Below, piece by piece: positions 32,245 to 41,326 of a stretch of 64,000 bases of DNA. Position numbers and translations under genes: made by a program. The notes below the pieces were generated by a model. That model did not search any database, was not told the DNA's origin, and saw nothing but the letters and a program-made list of their open reading frames with translations. The stretch is from CAYMRL01 sp964398985 (lineage in GTDB: Bacteria; Deinococcota; Deinococci; Deinococcales; Trueperaceae): assembly GCA_964398985.1 (NCBI GenBank), contig CAYNOS010000008.1, positions 4,218 through 68,217 on the forward strand, in the 5' to 3' direction. Each line of letters begins with the position of its first letter. Position 1 is the first letter of the stretch.

Positions 32245-34401
32245 TCAGACGCCGCTGAGGTGTTCTAGCGCACCGAGGCGCTTGAGCGCGTCGACGACCG
32301 CCTTGAGCAGTGCCAGTCGGTTGTTGCGCAGCGCCGGCTCGTCGACCATCACCAGCACGCCGTCGAGGAACGCGTCGAGCGGCCCCTTGAGCGCGAGGAT
32401 GTCGGCCAGCGGCCGCTCGAGACCTGCCAGCGGCGGAGCGGTCAGGTCCTCGAGGTCGTAGGTCGGCAGCGCCGTGCTGATCGACTCGAGCAGGCGCTCG
32501 ACGCCGGCTTCGGCGGCCGGCAAGGCTGCGAACAGCGGCGCCTCCTGCGGCTGCGTGAAGAGGCCGGCGATGACGTCGGGCAGGTCGGCCGACGCCTTCT
32601 CGGCCAGGTTGGCCGCGCGCTTGTAGAGCGCCATCAGGTCCGAGAATTCGGGACGCTTCACGAGCTCCGACAGGAGCAACGCTCGCCGTCCGGCGCCCAG
32701 CGGGGTGGCGCTGCCGTGCACCGCGGCCTTGATCACGTGCGCGCCGAACCCCTGCTCCGACAGCAGCGCCTCGACGCGGTCCCACAGGAAAGCCACCAAC
32801 TCGGCCTGCGTCTCTCCCGGGACTTCGACGGCGCCGCCCCGGTAGGCACTGGCGGCGGCTTCGACGATGGTGGTGAGCGACAACGGCCAGCCGCGGTCGG
32901 TGGTGACGCGCAGCAGCGCCAGGGCGTCACGCCTGAGCGCGAACGGGTCGGCCGAGCCGCTGGGTCGCTTGCCGATAGCGAAGAAGCCGGCCAGCTTGTC
33001 GAGCCTGTCGGCGACCGCGATGACGGCGCCGGCTGCGCCGCGGGGCAAGGCACCTCCCTGCCCTCTCGGCAACACCCCGTCCTCGAGCGCGGCGGCCACG
33101 GCCGGATCGATGCCTTCGGCGAGCGCGTAGGCACGCGCCATCGTGCCCTCCAGCTCGGGGAACTCGAAGACCATCTCGGTGGCGAGATCGGCCTTGAACA
33201 GCGGCAGGGCTCCCTCGAGAGCCAGCCGGTCTGGGGCCTGAATCTCCAGAGCGTCGGCCAGGAGGGTGGCCGAGGTGACGACCCTGGCGGTCTTGTCGGC
33301 CATGCTCCCGAGCTCGCGCTGGAACGCGATGCCGGCAAGCCCCCAGGCATGCTGCGAGAGGCTCTTCGAGCGGTCCGCGTTCCAGAAGAACCGGGCGTCG
33401 TAGAGGCGGCCGTCGAGCACCTGCTGGTAGTTGGCGCGCACCACGTCTTCGTCCTCGACGCGGTTGTTCGCCACGCCCACGAAGTGCCGCGCCAAGCGGC
33501 CGCCGCCGTCGAGCAACGGGAAGAAGCGCTGGTGCTTGATCATCACCGTGCTCAGCACCTCATCGGGCAGCTCCAGGTAGACCTCGTCGAACGAGCCGAG
33601 TATCGGGAACGGCCACTCGACGAGGTTCGTCACCTCGCTCAGCAACTCGGCGTCCGCGAGCGGCGTCAACGAGACGCTGGCGGCCAGCTCCGCGACCGCT
33701 GCACGCACGCGCTCGCGGCGCGCCGCTCTGTCCGGCTCGACGTAGGCGCCCAACAACGCCGTGCGGTAGGCGTTGGGTTCGGCCACCGCGATCTCCTGCG
33801 GCGCCAAGAAGCGGTGCCCGCGAGTGCCGCCGCCCGAGGTGACCCCAGCCGCCGTGACCGCGATCCGAGTGCTGCCGTACTGCGCGAACAGCCAGGTGAC
33901 CGGCCGCACGAACGCTGTCGGCTCGTCGGCCCAGCGCATCTTCCTCGGCGCCGGCAGGTCGGCGACCAGCGCGGCCAAGAGCCCGCCGAGGACTTCCTCT
34001 GCCGCCTCGCCTCCGGTCGTGACCAGCGCGTAGACGTACTTGCCCCGCTCGGTCTCACGCACTTCGAGCGCGGCCGGATCGACACCGTTGGCAGCCGCGA
34101 AGGCACTCCCGGCGCGAGTCGGCTGGCCGTCCTGATCGAAGGCCGCCGACGCACTCGGGCCGCGGCGCGCCTCGACCGCGACGGCGCTGCGTTCCGGAAC
34201 GCCCGCCGCCAGCGCGGCAAGCCGCCGGGGCGTGCCGAAGGCGGTCACCGACTTCGGCGCGAGGCCCGCACCCGCGAGGCGCTCGCGCAGCAGCGAAGCG
34301 AGCGCGTCGGAGCCCTGATCGACGTACCAGCTCGGCAGCTCCTCGGTGCCGATCTCGAGCAGCAGAGCGCGCGTGGAGTCTTCTGCGGCCGTCCCGTCCA
34401 C
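32245..34401 (-). CDS. glyS: Glycine--tRNA ligase beta subunit
   Basis: Beta chain of the bacterial alpha2-beta2 glycyl-tRNA synthetase, needed for tRNA binding. 718 residues, starting with the family hallmark LLLEIGTEELPSWYV, followed by FGTPRRLAAL, PRKMRWADEPTAFVRPVTWL, IKHQRFFPLLD, VVRANYQQVLDGRLYDARFF and a C-terminal DALR-type region. GTG 34401 is one base after the glyQ TGA with GGGAG 7 nt upstream; the longer open frame runs through glyQ and is not real. Confidence 0.96.
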   Translation of the reverse strand: MDGTAAEDSTRALLLEIGTEELPSWYVDQGSDALASLLRERLAGAGLAPKSVTAFGTPRRLAALAAGVPERSAVAVEARRGPSASAAFDQDGQPTRAGSAFAAANGVDPAALEVRETERGKYVYALVTTGGEAAEEVLGGLLAALVADLPAPRKMRWADEPTAFVRPVTWLFAQYGSTRIAVTAAGVTSGGGTRGHRFLAPQEIAVAEPNAYRTALLGAYVEPDRAARRERVRAAVAELAASVSLTPLADAELLSEVTNLVEWPFPILGSFDEVYLELPDEVLSTVMIKHQRFFPLLDGGGRLARHFVGVANNRVEDEDVVRANYQQVLDGRLYDARFFWNADRSKSLSQHAWGLAGIAFQRELGSMADKTARVVTSATLLADALEIQAPDRLALEGALPLFKADLATEMVFEFPELEGTMARAYALAEGIDPAVAAALEDGVLPRGQGGALPRGAAGAVIAVADRLDKLAGFFAIGKRPSGSADPFALRRDALALLRVTTDRGWPLSLTTIVEAAASAYRGGAVEVPGETQAELVAFLWDRVEALLSEQGFGAHVIKAAVHGSATPLGAGRRALLLSELVKRPEFSDLMALYKRAANLAEKASADLPDVIAGLFTQPQEAPLFAALPAAEAGVERLLESISTALPTYDLEDLTAPPLAGLERPLADILALKGPLDAFLDGVLVMVDEPALRNNRLALLKAVVDALKRLGALEHLSGV

Positions 34402-34402
34402 G

Positions 34403-35278
34403 TCAGGCTCCCGTCGCGGCGCGACCGTCGCCGGCGTCGGTGCCCGTCGCCAGGTAGGCCTTGGCCCCGGCCTCGGACAGGCGCCGGATGCGCTGCACGT
34501 AGCCCTGGCGCTCGGTCTGCGACAAGACGCCGCGGGCGTCGAGCAGGTTGAAGGCGTGCGAGCACTTGAGCATGTGCTCGTGCGCCGGGTAGACGAGTTC
34601 GAGCTCCAGCAGACGCCTGGTCTCCTGCTCGTAGCGGTCGAAGAGGAGCCGCTGCAAGTCTGGGTCCGAAGCCTCGAAGTTGTAGCGCGAGTGCTGCACC
34701 TCGAAATCGCGCCGCAGGTCACCGAGCTTCACGCCGCGCGCGACCTCGACGTCGAAGGCGTGCTTGACTCCTTGCAGGTACATCGCCAGACGTTCGAGAC
34801 CGTAAGTGAGCTCGACCGGCACCGGCCGGCAGTCGAAGCCGCCGACCTGCTGGAAGTAGGTGAACTGCGTGATCTCCATGCCGTCGAGCCAGACCTCCCA
34901 GCCGAGCCCCCAGGCGCCCAGCGTCGGCGACTCCCAGTTGTCCTCGACGAAGCGGATGTCGTGGGCTTGGGCGCGGATCCCGAGCGCGTAGAGCGAGTCG
35001 AGGTATTGCTGCTGAACTTCATGGGGCGAGGGTTTCAGCACGACCTGGTACTGATAGAAGTACTGGAAGCGGTAGGGGTTGTCGGCGTAGCGGCCGTCGA
35101 CGGGTCGGCGGCTGGGGGCGATCCCCGCGACGGACCAGGGTCTGGGGCCCAGGGAGCGGAAGAAGGTCGTCGGGTAGAAAGTGCCGGCGCCGACCTCGGT
35201 GTCGTAAGGGGGAGCGATCACACAGCCGCGATCCGACCAGAACCGGTCAAGGCTGAAGAGCATCTCTTGTAGCAGCAT
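34403..35278 (-). CDS. glyQ: Glycine--tRNA ligase alpha subunit
   Basis: Catalytic chain of the heterotetrameric GlyRS. 291 residues with FWSDRGCVIAPPYDTEVGAG, YFYQYQVVLKPSP, IRFVEDNWESPTLGAWGLGW and ITQFTYFQQVGG, all diagnostic. A TAAGGA lies about 6 nt upstream of the ATG. Thermus and Deinococcus are known for the single-chain alpha2 enzyme, so this type is unexpected if the organism is a deinococcotal relative. Confidence 0.97.
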   Translation of the reverse strand: MLLQEMLFSLDRFWSDRGCVIAPPYDTEVGAGTFYPTTFFRSLGPRPWSVAGIAPSRRPVDGRYADNPYRFQYFYQYQVVLKPSPHEVQQQYLDSLYALGIRAQAHDIRFVEDNWESPTLGAWGLGWEVWLDGMEITQFTYFQQVGGFDCRPVPVELTYGLERLAMYLQGVKHAFDVEVARGVKLGDLRRDFEVQHSRYNFEASDPDLQRLLFDRYEQETRRLLELELVYPAHEHMLKCSHAFNLLDARGVLSQTERQGYVQRIRRLSEAGAKAYLATGTDAGDGRAATGA

Positions 35279-35328
35279 GGGCGTCCTTAGGGCGCGAGGT
35301 TAACGGGCACTGAACGCTGCGGGCCCGA

Positions 35329-35334
35329 ATCGTA
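35329..35334 (-). promoter_or_regulatory. Possible -10 box of glyQ-glyS
   Basis: TACGAT on the minus strand about 50 nt before the glyQ ATG; no -35 seen. Confidence 0.25.
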
Positions 35335-35367
35335 ACCAATGTCGTGCCCGGTTTCGCGACAGGCGGG

Positions 35368-35373
35368 TACTAT
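35368..35373 (+). promoter_or_regulatory. -10 box upstream of clpC
   Basis: TACTAT, 6 nt, then the ATG of the 22-codon mini-ORF at 35380. The clpC ATG itself is 71 nt downstream. Confidence 0.45.
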
Positions 35374-35379
35374 ATCACC

Positions 35380-35444
35380 ATGCCCATGCGGCGCCCTACG
35401 CGCACCTCGGACCAAGTCGCTTCACGCGGGCCGGGACGCGACCT

Positions 35445-35448
<4 letters not shown>
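35380..35448 (+). CDS. Leaderless 22-codon mini-ORF coupled to clpC
   Basis: ATG 6 nt behind TACTAT, reading MPMRRPTRTSDQVASRGPGR then DL and a TGA that overlaps the clpC ATG (ATGA). Rich in Arg, no known homologue that I recognise. It would give a leaderless entry point from which ribosomes pass to clpC. Confidence 0.45.
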
Positions 35449-37646
<2,198 letters not shown>

Positions 37647-37655
37647 GCGCCGCGC

Positions 37656-37680
37656 GGCCCACGCCCAGGGGTGGTGGGCC
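37656..37680 (+). terminator. Hairpin after clpC
   Basis: GGCCCAC pairs with GTGGGCC around an 11-nt loop, 10 nt after the clpC stop. No T-run follows. Confidence 0.4.
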
Positions 37681-37693
37681 GATACCAACAGTT

Positions 37694-37708
37694 GCACGGT
37701 CCCCGTGC
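37694..37708 (+). terminator. Second hairpin between clpC and radA
   Basis: GCACGG, 3-nt loop, CCGTGC: compact 6-bp stem just upstream of the radA -10 box. Could be terminator or regulatory structure. Confidence 0.35.
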
Positions 37709-37719
37709 CCGATAAGGGC

Positions 37720-37725
37720 TAGTCT
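37720..37725 (+). promoter_or_regulatory. -10 box of the radA unit
   Basis: TAGTCT, 7 nt, then the ATG of the 8-codon mini-ORF at 37733. Confidence 0.5.
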
Positions 37726-37732
37726 TGGGCCC

Positions 37733-37759
37733 ATGCTCGCCGCCTGTGAGAGCGTCTGA
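37733..37759 (+). CDS. Leaderless 8-codon mini-ORF coupled to radA
   Basis: ATG exactly 7 nt behind TAGTCT, reading MLAACESV and TGA, with the radA ATG starting at the very next base (TGAATG). It has the ideal leaderless spacing, and there is only a weak GAGAG before radA itself. Confidence 0.5.
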   Translation: MLAACESV

Positions 37760-39124
37760 ATGGCCCGCACCATCACCGATTACGAGTGTTCAGCCTGCGG
37801 GGCGGTCAGCCCACTGCAGTTGGGCCGCTGCTCGCGCTGCGGCGCCTGGGGGACGCTGGAGCCGCGCGTCGAGGCGCCGGGGGCGCGCTCGGGCACGGGG
37901 CGTCACCAGTCGCCGGCCACCGCGCCGCTGGAGCTGTTCGACCTCTCCGAAGTCGCGGACGCCGGCCTGACGCGGCGTAGTGCCGGTGACGCCGAGGTCG
38001 ACAGGGTGCTCGGGGGCGGCTGGGTCAAGGGCTCGGCCGTGCTCCTGGCGGGAGAGCCCGGCATCGGTAAGTCGACGCTGCTGCTGCAGCTCGCCCGCAA
38101 CCTCGCGGCGGCCGGCGGCAGCGCGCTCTACGTGGCGGGCGAGGAGTCGGTGGCGCAGGTGAAGCTGCGCGCCACCCGCCTCGGCATCACGACCGGGATG
38201 GAGCTGACGCGCGAGACCGACGCCAGGAACCTCGCCGCCCACCTGCTCGGGCGCGCGCCCGAGCTGGTGATCGTCGATTCGATCCAGACGCTCACGGCCG
38301 CTGACGGAGCGGTGGCCGGCAGTCACTCGCAGGTGCGCGACGCGACCAGCATCCTCGTGGCAGCGGCGAAGGAGGGCGGCAGCACCTTGGTGCTGATCGG
38401 GCACGTCACCAAGCAGGGCCAGGTGGCTGGGCCCAAGGTCATCGAGCACATGGTCGACGCCACCATCGCACTCGAGTCGGCCGCCGGCATGCGGGTGCTC
38501 AGGGCCATGAAGAACCGCTTCGGGGCCAGCGGCGAGGTCGGGGTCTTCGAGATGACCGATGCCGGTATGCGCGCCGTGGCCAATCCCTCGCAAGCGTTCC
38601 TCGCCGAGAAGCCCATCGGGGTGCCGGGCTCGGTGGTCGTCGCCGCGCTCGAGGGCCAGCGTCCGCTGCTCCTGGAGGTCCAGGCGCTGGCTTCGAAGAG
38701 TCCCTACCCCGTGCCGCGGCGGGTCGTCCAGGGCCTGGACCACCGCCGGGTGGACGTCGTGTTGGCGGTGCTGGAGCGCCGGCTGGCGCTGCCTTTGGAT
38801 GGTCTCGACCTGTTCGTGAACGTAGCCGGCGGCCTGCGCGTCACCGATCCGGGCGCCGATCTGGGCGTGGCGGTGGCCGTCTATTCGGCCGTGACCAACC
38901 GCCCGGTCCCCGAGAGTTCCGCCTTCGTCGGCGAGGTGGGGCTCGCCGGCGAGCTGAGAAGCGTGGGCCAGCTGGGGCGCCGCCTCGAGGAGACGCGCAA
39001 GGCGGGTTTCGAGCGGCTGATCGGCCCCGGGTCGAGGGAGCTCGAACACGGCGCCACGAGCCTCGCCGCGGCGCTCGAGCTCGTGTGGGCGGCCGCGCCC
39101 CAGAAGGCTGCGGGCCGTTCGTGA
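37760..39124 (+). CDS. radA: DNA repair protein RadA
   Basis: RecA-like ATPase that promotes branch migration in recombination. 454 residues: N-terminal zinc finger (YECSACGAV, GRCSRCGAWGTLEP), Walker A LAGEPGIGKSTLLLQL, the RadA-specific KNRFG in AMKNRFGASGEVGVFEM, and a Lon-like C-terminal domain (DLGVAVAVYSAVTNRPVP, FVGEVGLAGELRSV). The ATG abuts the TGA of an 8-codon leaderless ORF. Its stop overlaps the next gene by GTGA. Confidence 0.96.
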   Translation: MARTITDYECSACGAVSPLQLGRCSRCGAWGTLEPRVEAPGARSGTGRHQSPATAPLELFDLSEVADAGLTRRSAGDAEVDRVLGGGWVKGSAVLLAGEPGIGKSTLLLQLARNLAAAGGSALYVAGEESVAQVKLRATRLGITTGMELTRETDARNLAAHLLGRAPELVIVDSIQTLTAADGAVAGSHSQVRDATSILVAAAKEGGSTLVLIGHVTKQGQVAGPKVIEHMVDATIALESAAGMRVLRAMKNRFGASGEVGVFEMTDAGMRAVANPSQAFLAEKPIGVPGSVVVAALEGQRPLLLEVQALASKSPYPVPRRVVQGLDHRRVDVVLAVLERRLALPLDGLDLFVNVAGGLRVTDPGADLGVAVAVYSAVTNRPVPESSAFVGEVGLAGELRSVGQLGRRLEETRKAGFERLIGPGSRELEHGATSLAAALELVWAAAPQKAAGRS

Positions 39125-40227
39125 GCGCGCCGGCGCCCTCTTTCACGCCCTCTGAGGGGCCCAAGAACGGGAGCCACGCCGCGTTCGGCAGCGCTCTGGC
39201 GCGAGCGCTGCTGACCGTGGCCGGCGGTTTCGCCGGCTACGGGATCGGGCTGCTGCTGATCGACCGCGGAGCGCTGACGGGCCCCAACAACCTGTTGTTC
39301 CTAACGATCGTCGGCGTCTTGAGCGCCTACCTGGTCTCGGCTTCACCGGCCGCTTGGGCCGGCCGCTGGTGGGAGCGGGCGATGCGCAGGGCGAGCCGAA
39401 TCTCGCCCGACGTCGTCGTCGCTGCCGGGGTCGGCGCCACCGTCGGCCTGATGATCACGATCCTGATCAGCAACGTGATGGCCGAGGTGCCCGGCTTCAC
39501 TTGGTACTGGTCGCAGTTGATCGCGGTGGTGCTGGTGGTGGGGACGGCGGGGTTCGTGGTGGCGAACCGGCGCCTGCTGCGCATACCCGGCCACGCTGCC
39601 CGTCAGGGAAGCCAGGCCGGCAGCGCGCCCGACAAGGTCGTCGACACCTCGGCCATCATCGACGGGCGCGTCGTCGACGTGCTCGACGCCAACTTCATCG
39701 ACGGTCGCCTGCTGCTCCCGCAGTTCGTGCTCTCGGAACTACAGCGCATCGCGGACTCGGACGAACCGCTCAGGCGTCAGCGCGGGCGCCGCGGGCTCGA
39801 AGTACTCGACCGCTTGGTTGAGCACCCCAGGGCGCGCACCGAAGTGATCGCCGATGACGGCAACCGCTCGGCCCCCGTCGATGACCGGCTGATCCACATC
39901 TGCCGGACCCACGGATACGACCTGCTCACCACTGACTACAACCTCAGCCGGGTCGCCGCGCTCCAGGGCGTCAGGGTTCTGAACCTGCACCAGCTGGCCA
40001 GCTCGCTCAAGGCCACCTACATGCCGGGCGAGCGGCTCTCTTTGAACATCGCGCGCACCGGCCGCGAACCCGGCCAAGGTCTCGCCTACTTGGAGGACGG
40101 CACCATGGTCGTCGTGGAGGATGCGGCCGACAAGGTCGGCGAGACCCTCGACGCGGTCGTGACCTCCAGCCTGCAGACGAACATGGGCCGGATGATCTTC
40201 GCGAAGGTCAAGCAGGACGCGCCTTGA
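39121..40227 (+). CDS. Membrane protein with PIN and TRAM domains (YacL-like)
   Basis: 368 residues: four transmembrane helices in the first 155 residues, a PIN nuclease domain (DTSAIIDGRVVDVLDANFID ... DDRLIHICRTHGYDLLTTDY with the acidic residues of the active site), and a C-terminal TRAM RNA-binding domain. This is the YacL type found after clpC-radA in Firmicutes and Actinobacteria; an endoribonuclease role is inferred. GTG 39121 overlaps the radA stop (GTGA). Its TGA stop lies inside the TTGACA box of the tRNA-Ala promoter. Confidence 0.92.
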   Translation: MSAPAPSFTPSEGPKNGSHAAFGSALARALLTVAGGFAGYGIGLLLIDRGALTGPNNLLFLTIVGVLSAYLVSASPAAWAGRWWERAMRRASRISPDVVVAAGVGATVGLMITILISNVMAEVPGFTWYWSQLIAVVLVVGTAGFVVANRRLLRIPGHAARQGSQAGSAPDKVVDTSAIIDGRVVDVLDANFIDGRLLLPQFVLSELQRIADSDEPLRRQRGRRGLEVLDRLVEHPRARTEVIADDGNRSAPVDDRLIHICRTHGYDLLTTDYNLSRVAALQGVRVLNLHQLASSLKATYMPGERLSLNIARTGREPGQGLAYLEDGTMVVVEDAADKVGETLDAVVTSSLQTNMGRMIFAKVKQDAP

Positions 40228-40252
40228 CACCCGTTTCGGCCGGTTCTAAGCT
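40224..40252 (+). promoter_or_regulatory. Sigma-70-type promoter of tRNA-Ala
   Basis: TTGACA (40224-40229), 17-nt spacer, TAAGCT (40247-40252); the tRNA begins 54 nt after the box. The consensus -35 contains the stop codon of the PIN/TRAM gene. Confidence 0.75.
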
Positions 40253-40306
40253 GTCCAGGACGGCAAGACCGCGCACCATGAGCCGTCGATCGTGAGAGCG
40301 CGGCGA

Positions 40307-40382
40307 GGGGCCTTAGCTCAGTTGGGAGAGCGTTCGCTTTGCAAGCGAAATGTCGCCGGTTCGAGTCCGGCAGGCTCCACCA
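40307..40382 (+). tRNA. tRNA-Ala (anticodon TGC)
   Basis: 76 nt with encoded CCA. Acceptor GGGGCCT/AGGCTCC (one G-U pair), anticodon stem TTCGC/GCGAA with loop TTTGCAA and anticodon TGC at 40340-40342, T arm GCCGG-TTCGAGT-CCGGC. Confidence 0.97.
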
Positions 40383-40449
40383 TCTCTTCTGCCAGGATCT
40401 GTCGGGCGGCGGGGCAATTGTCCCGAAATCGCTCGGCCGCGGCTTGTGA

Positions 40450-40455
40450 TACATT
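40450..40455 (+). promoter_or_regulatory. Possible -10 box of the alternative complex III operon
   Basis: TACATT in the context TTGTGATACATT, nearly identical to that of tRNA-Leu (CTGTGATACACT). About 200 nt upstream of actA. The near-palindrome GGGGCAATTGTCCC at 40411-40424 lies just upstream and could be an operator. Confidence 0.4.
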
Positions 40456-40475
40456 GTCGAGAGTTTTTCAGACTG

Positions 40476-40664
40476 GTGCGAAACGCACTCACATTCGCGT
40501 CTAGGAACCAACTTCGCATCGATGACGTGGAGTTCGAGGAGGTCGACCGAAGAGCCATGAGCAGCTTCATGCCGGGCCGCCAGCCGCCGTTTTCCCCGCC
40601 CCCCGGCGGCTCGTCTTGCATCTTCTCCGCAGCGGTCTTGCGGCGCCACGGGATGCCGGACTGA
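40476..40664 (+). CDS. Possible 62-codon leader ORF before actA
   Basis: Frame from GTG 40476 (or ATG 40557) to a TGA that shares its A with the actA ATG (TGATG). Begins MRNALTFASRNQLRIDDVEF and ends AAVLRRHGMPD; the middle is Pro/Gly-rich. Third codon positions in the 3' half are mostly G or C, as in real genes here. Not recognised; may be non-coding leader. Confidence 0.3.
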   Translation: MRNALTFASRNQLRIDDVEFEEVDRRAMSSFMPGRQPPFSPPPGGSSCIFSAAVLRRHGMPD

Positions 40665-41326
40665 TGCCGCAGCTCTATCCTCCGAACGCCAACGCCTTCG
40701 TCACCTACTCGATCTGGGCAGGTGGCGTCTTCGTCGTCCTGCTGGTGGCCTCGCTGATGTTCTTCGCCCGCACCGCCAACAACCAGGTCGGGGTGCCTGT
40801 AGAGCAGCCGGTCGCCTTCCCTCACAACCTCCACGTCGCGCAGGTCGGTCTCGACTGCCGCTACTGCCACACCACCGTGGAGACCTCGAACACCGCCTCG
40901 TTCCCGTCGACCGAGACATGTATGTCGTGCCACTCGCAGCTACGCGTGCAGACTCCGCAGTTGCAGGCGGTCTTCGCCAGCTGGGAGAGCAACACGCCGA
41001 TCGTCTGGAACCGCGTGCACGACATGCCCGAGTACGTCTTCTTCGACCACAGCGCGCACGTCGTGAACGGCGTCGGCTGCACGAGTTGCCACGGCCAGGT
41101 CGATCAGATGGCTGCCATGTGGAAGGCCGAACCCATGACGATGGGCTGGTGCCTCGAGTGCCATAGGAGCCCGGAGAAGTACCTGAGGCCCAGGAGCGAG
41201 GTGCTCAACATGTCCTATGCGTTCCCGTCGGACCCGATCCTGCAAGCCGCCCTCGGCGCCGAGCTGGTCGAGGCCTATCACATCGACACCGACAAGCTGA
41301 CCCAGTGCTCGACGTGCCACCGATGA
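40664..41326 (+). CDS. actA: Alternative complex III pentaheme cytochrome c subunit
   Basis: Electron-carrying subunit of the menaquinol:acceptor oxidoreductase ACIII. 220 residues, one N-terminal membrane anchor (residues 14-35), then five CXXCH haem sites: CRYCH, CMSCH, CTSCH, CLECH and CSTCH, as expected for ActA. The first gene of the operon; TGATG overlap with a possible leader ORF upstream and ATGA overlap with actB downstream. Confidence 0.95.
   Translation: MPQLYPPNANAFVTYSIWAGGVFVVLLVASLMFFARTANNQVGVPVEQPVAFPHNLHVAQVGLDCRYCHTTVETSNTASFPSTETCMSCHSQLRVQTPQLQAVFASWESNTPIVWNRVHDMPEYVFFDHSAHVVNGVGCTSCHGQVDQMAAMWKAEPMTMGWCLECHRSPEKYLRPRSEVLNMSYAFPSDPILQAALGAELVEAYHIDTDKLTQCSTCHR

Noticed and set aside
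32181..35278. Glycine riboswitch or T-box upstream of glyQS
   Set aside because: The 166-nt gap upstream of glyQ shows no T-box motif or paired glycine aptamer pattern.
35279..35330. Short GTG ORF (MPVNLAP) ending 8 nt before glyQ
   Set aside because: Not at leaderless distance from the TACGAT box and its stop does not touch the glyQ start; likely chance.
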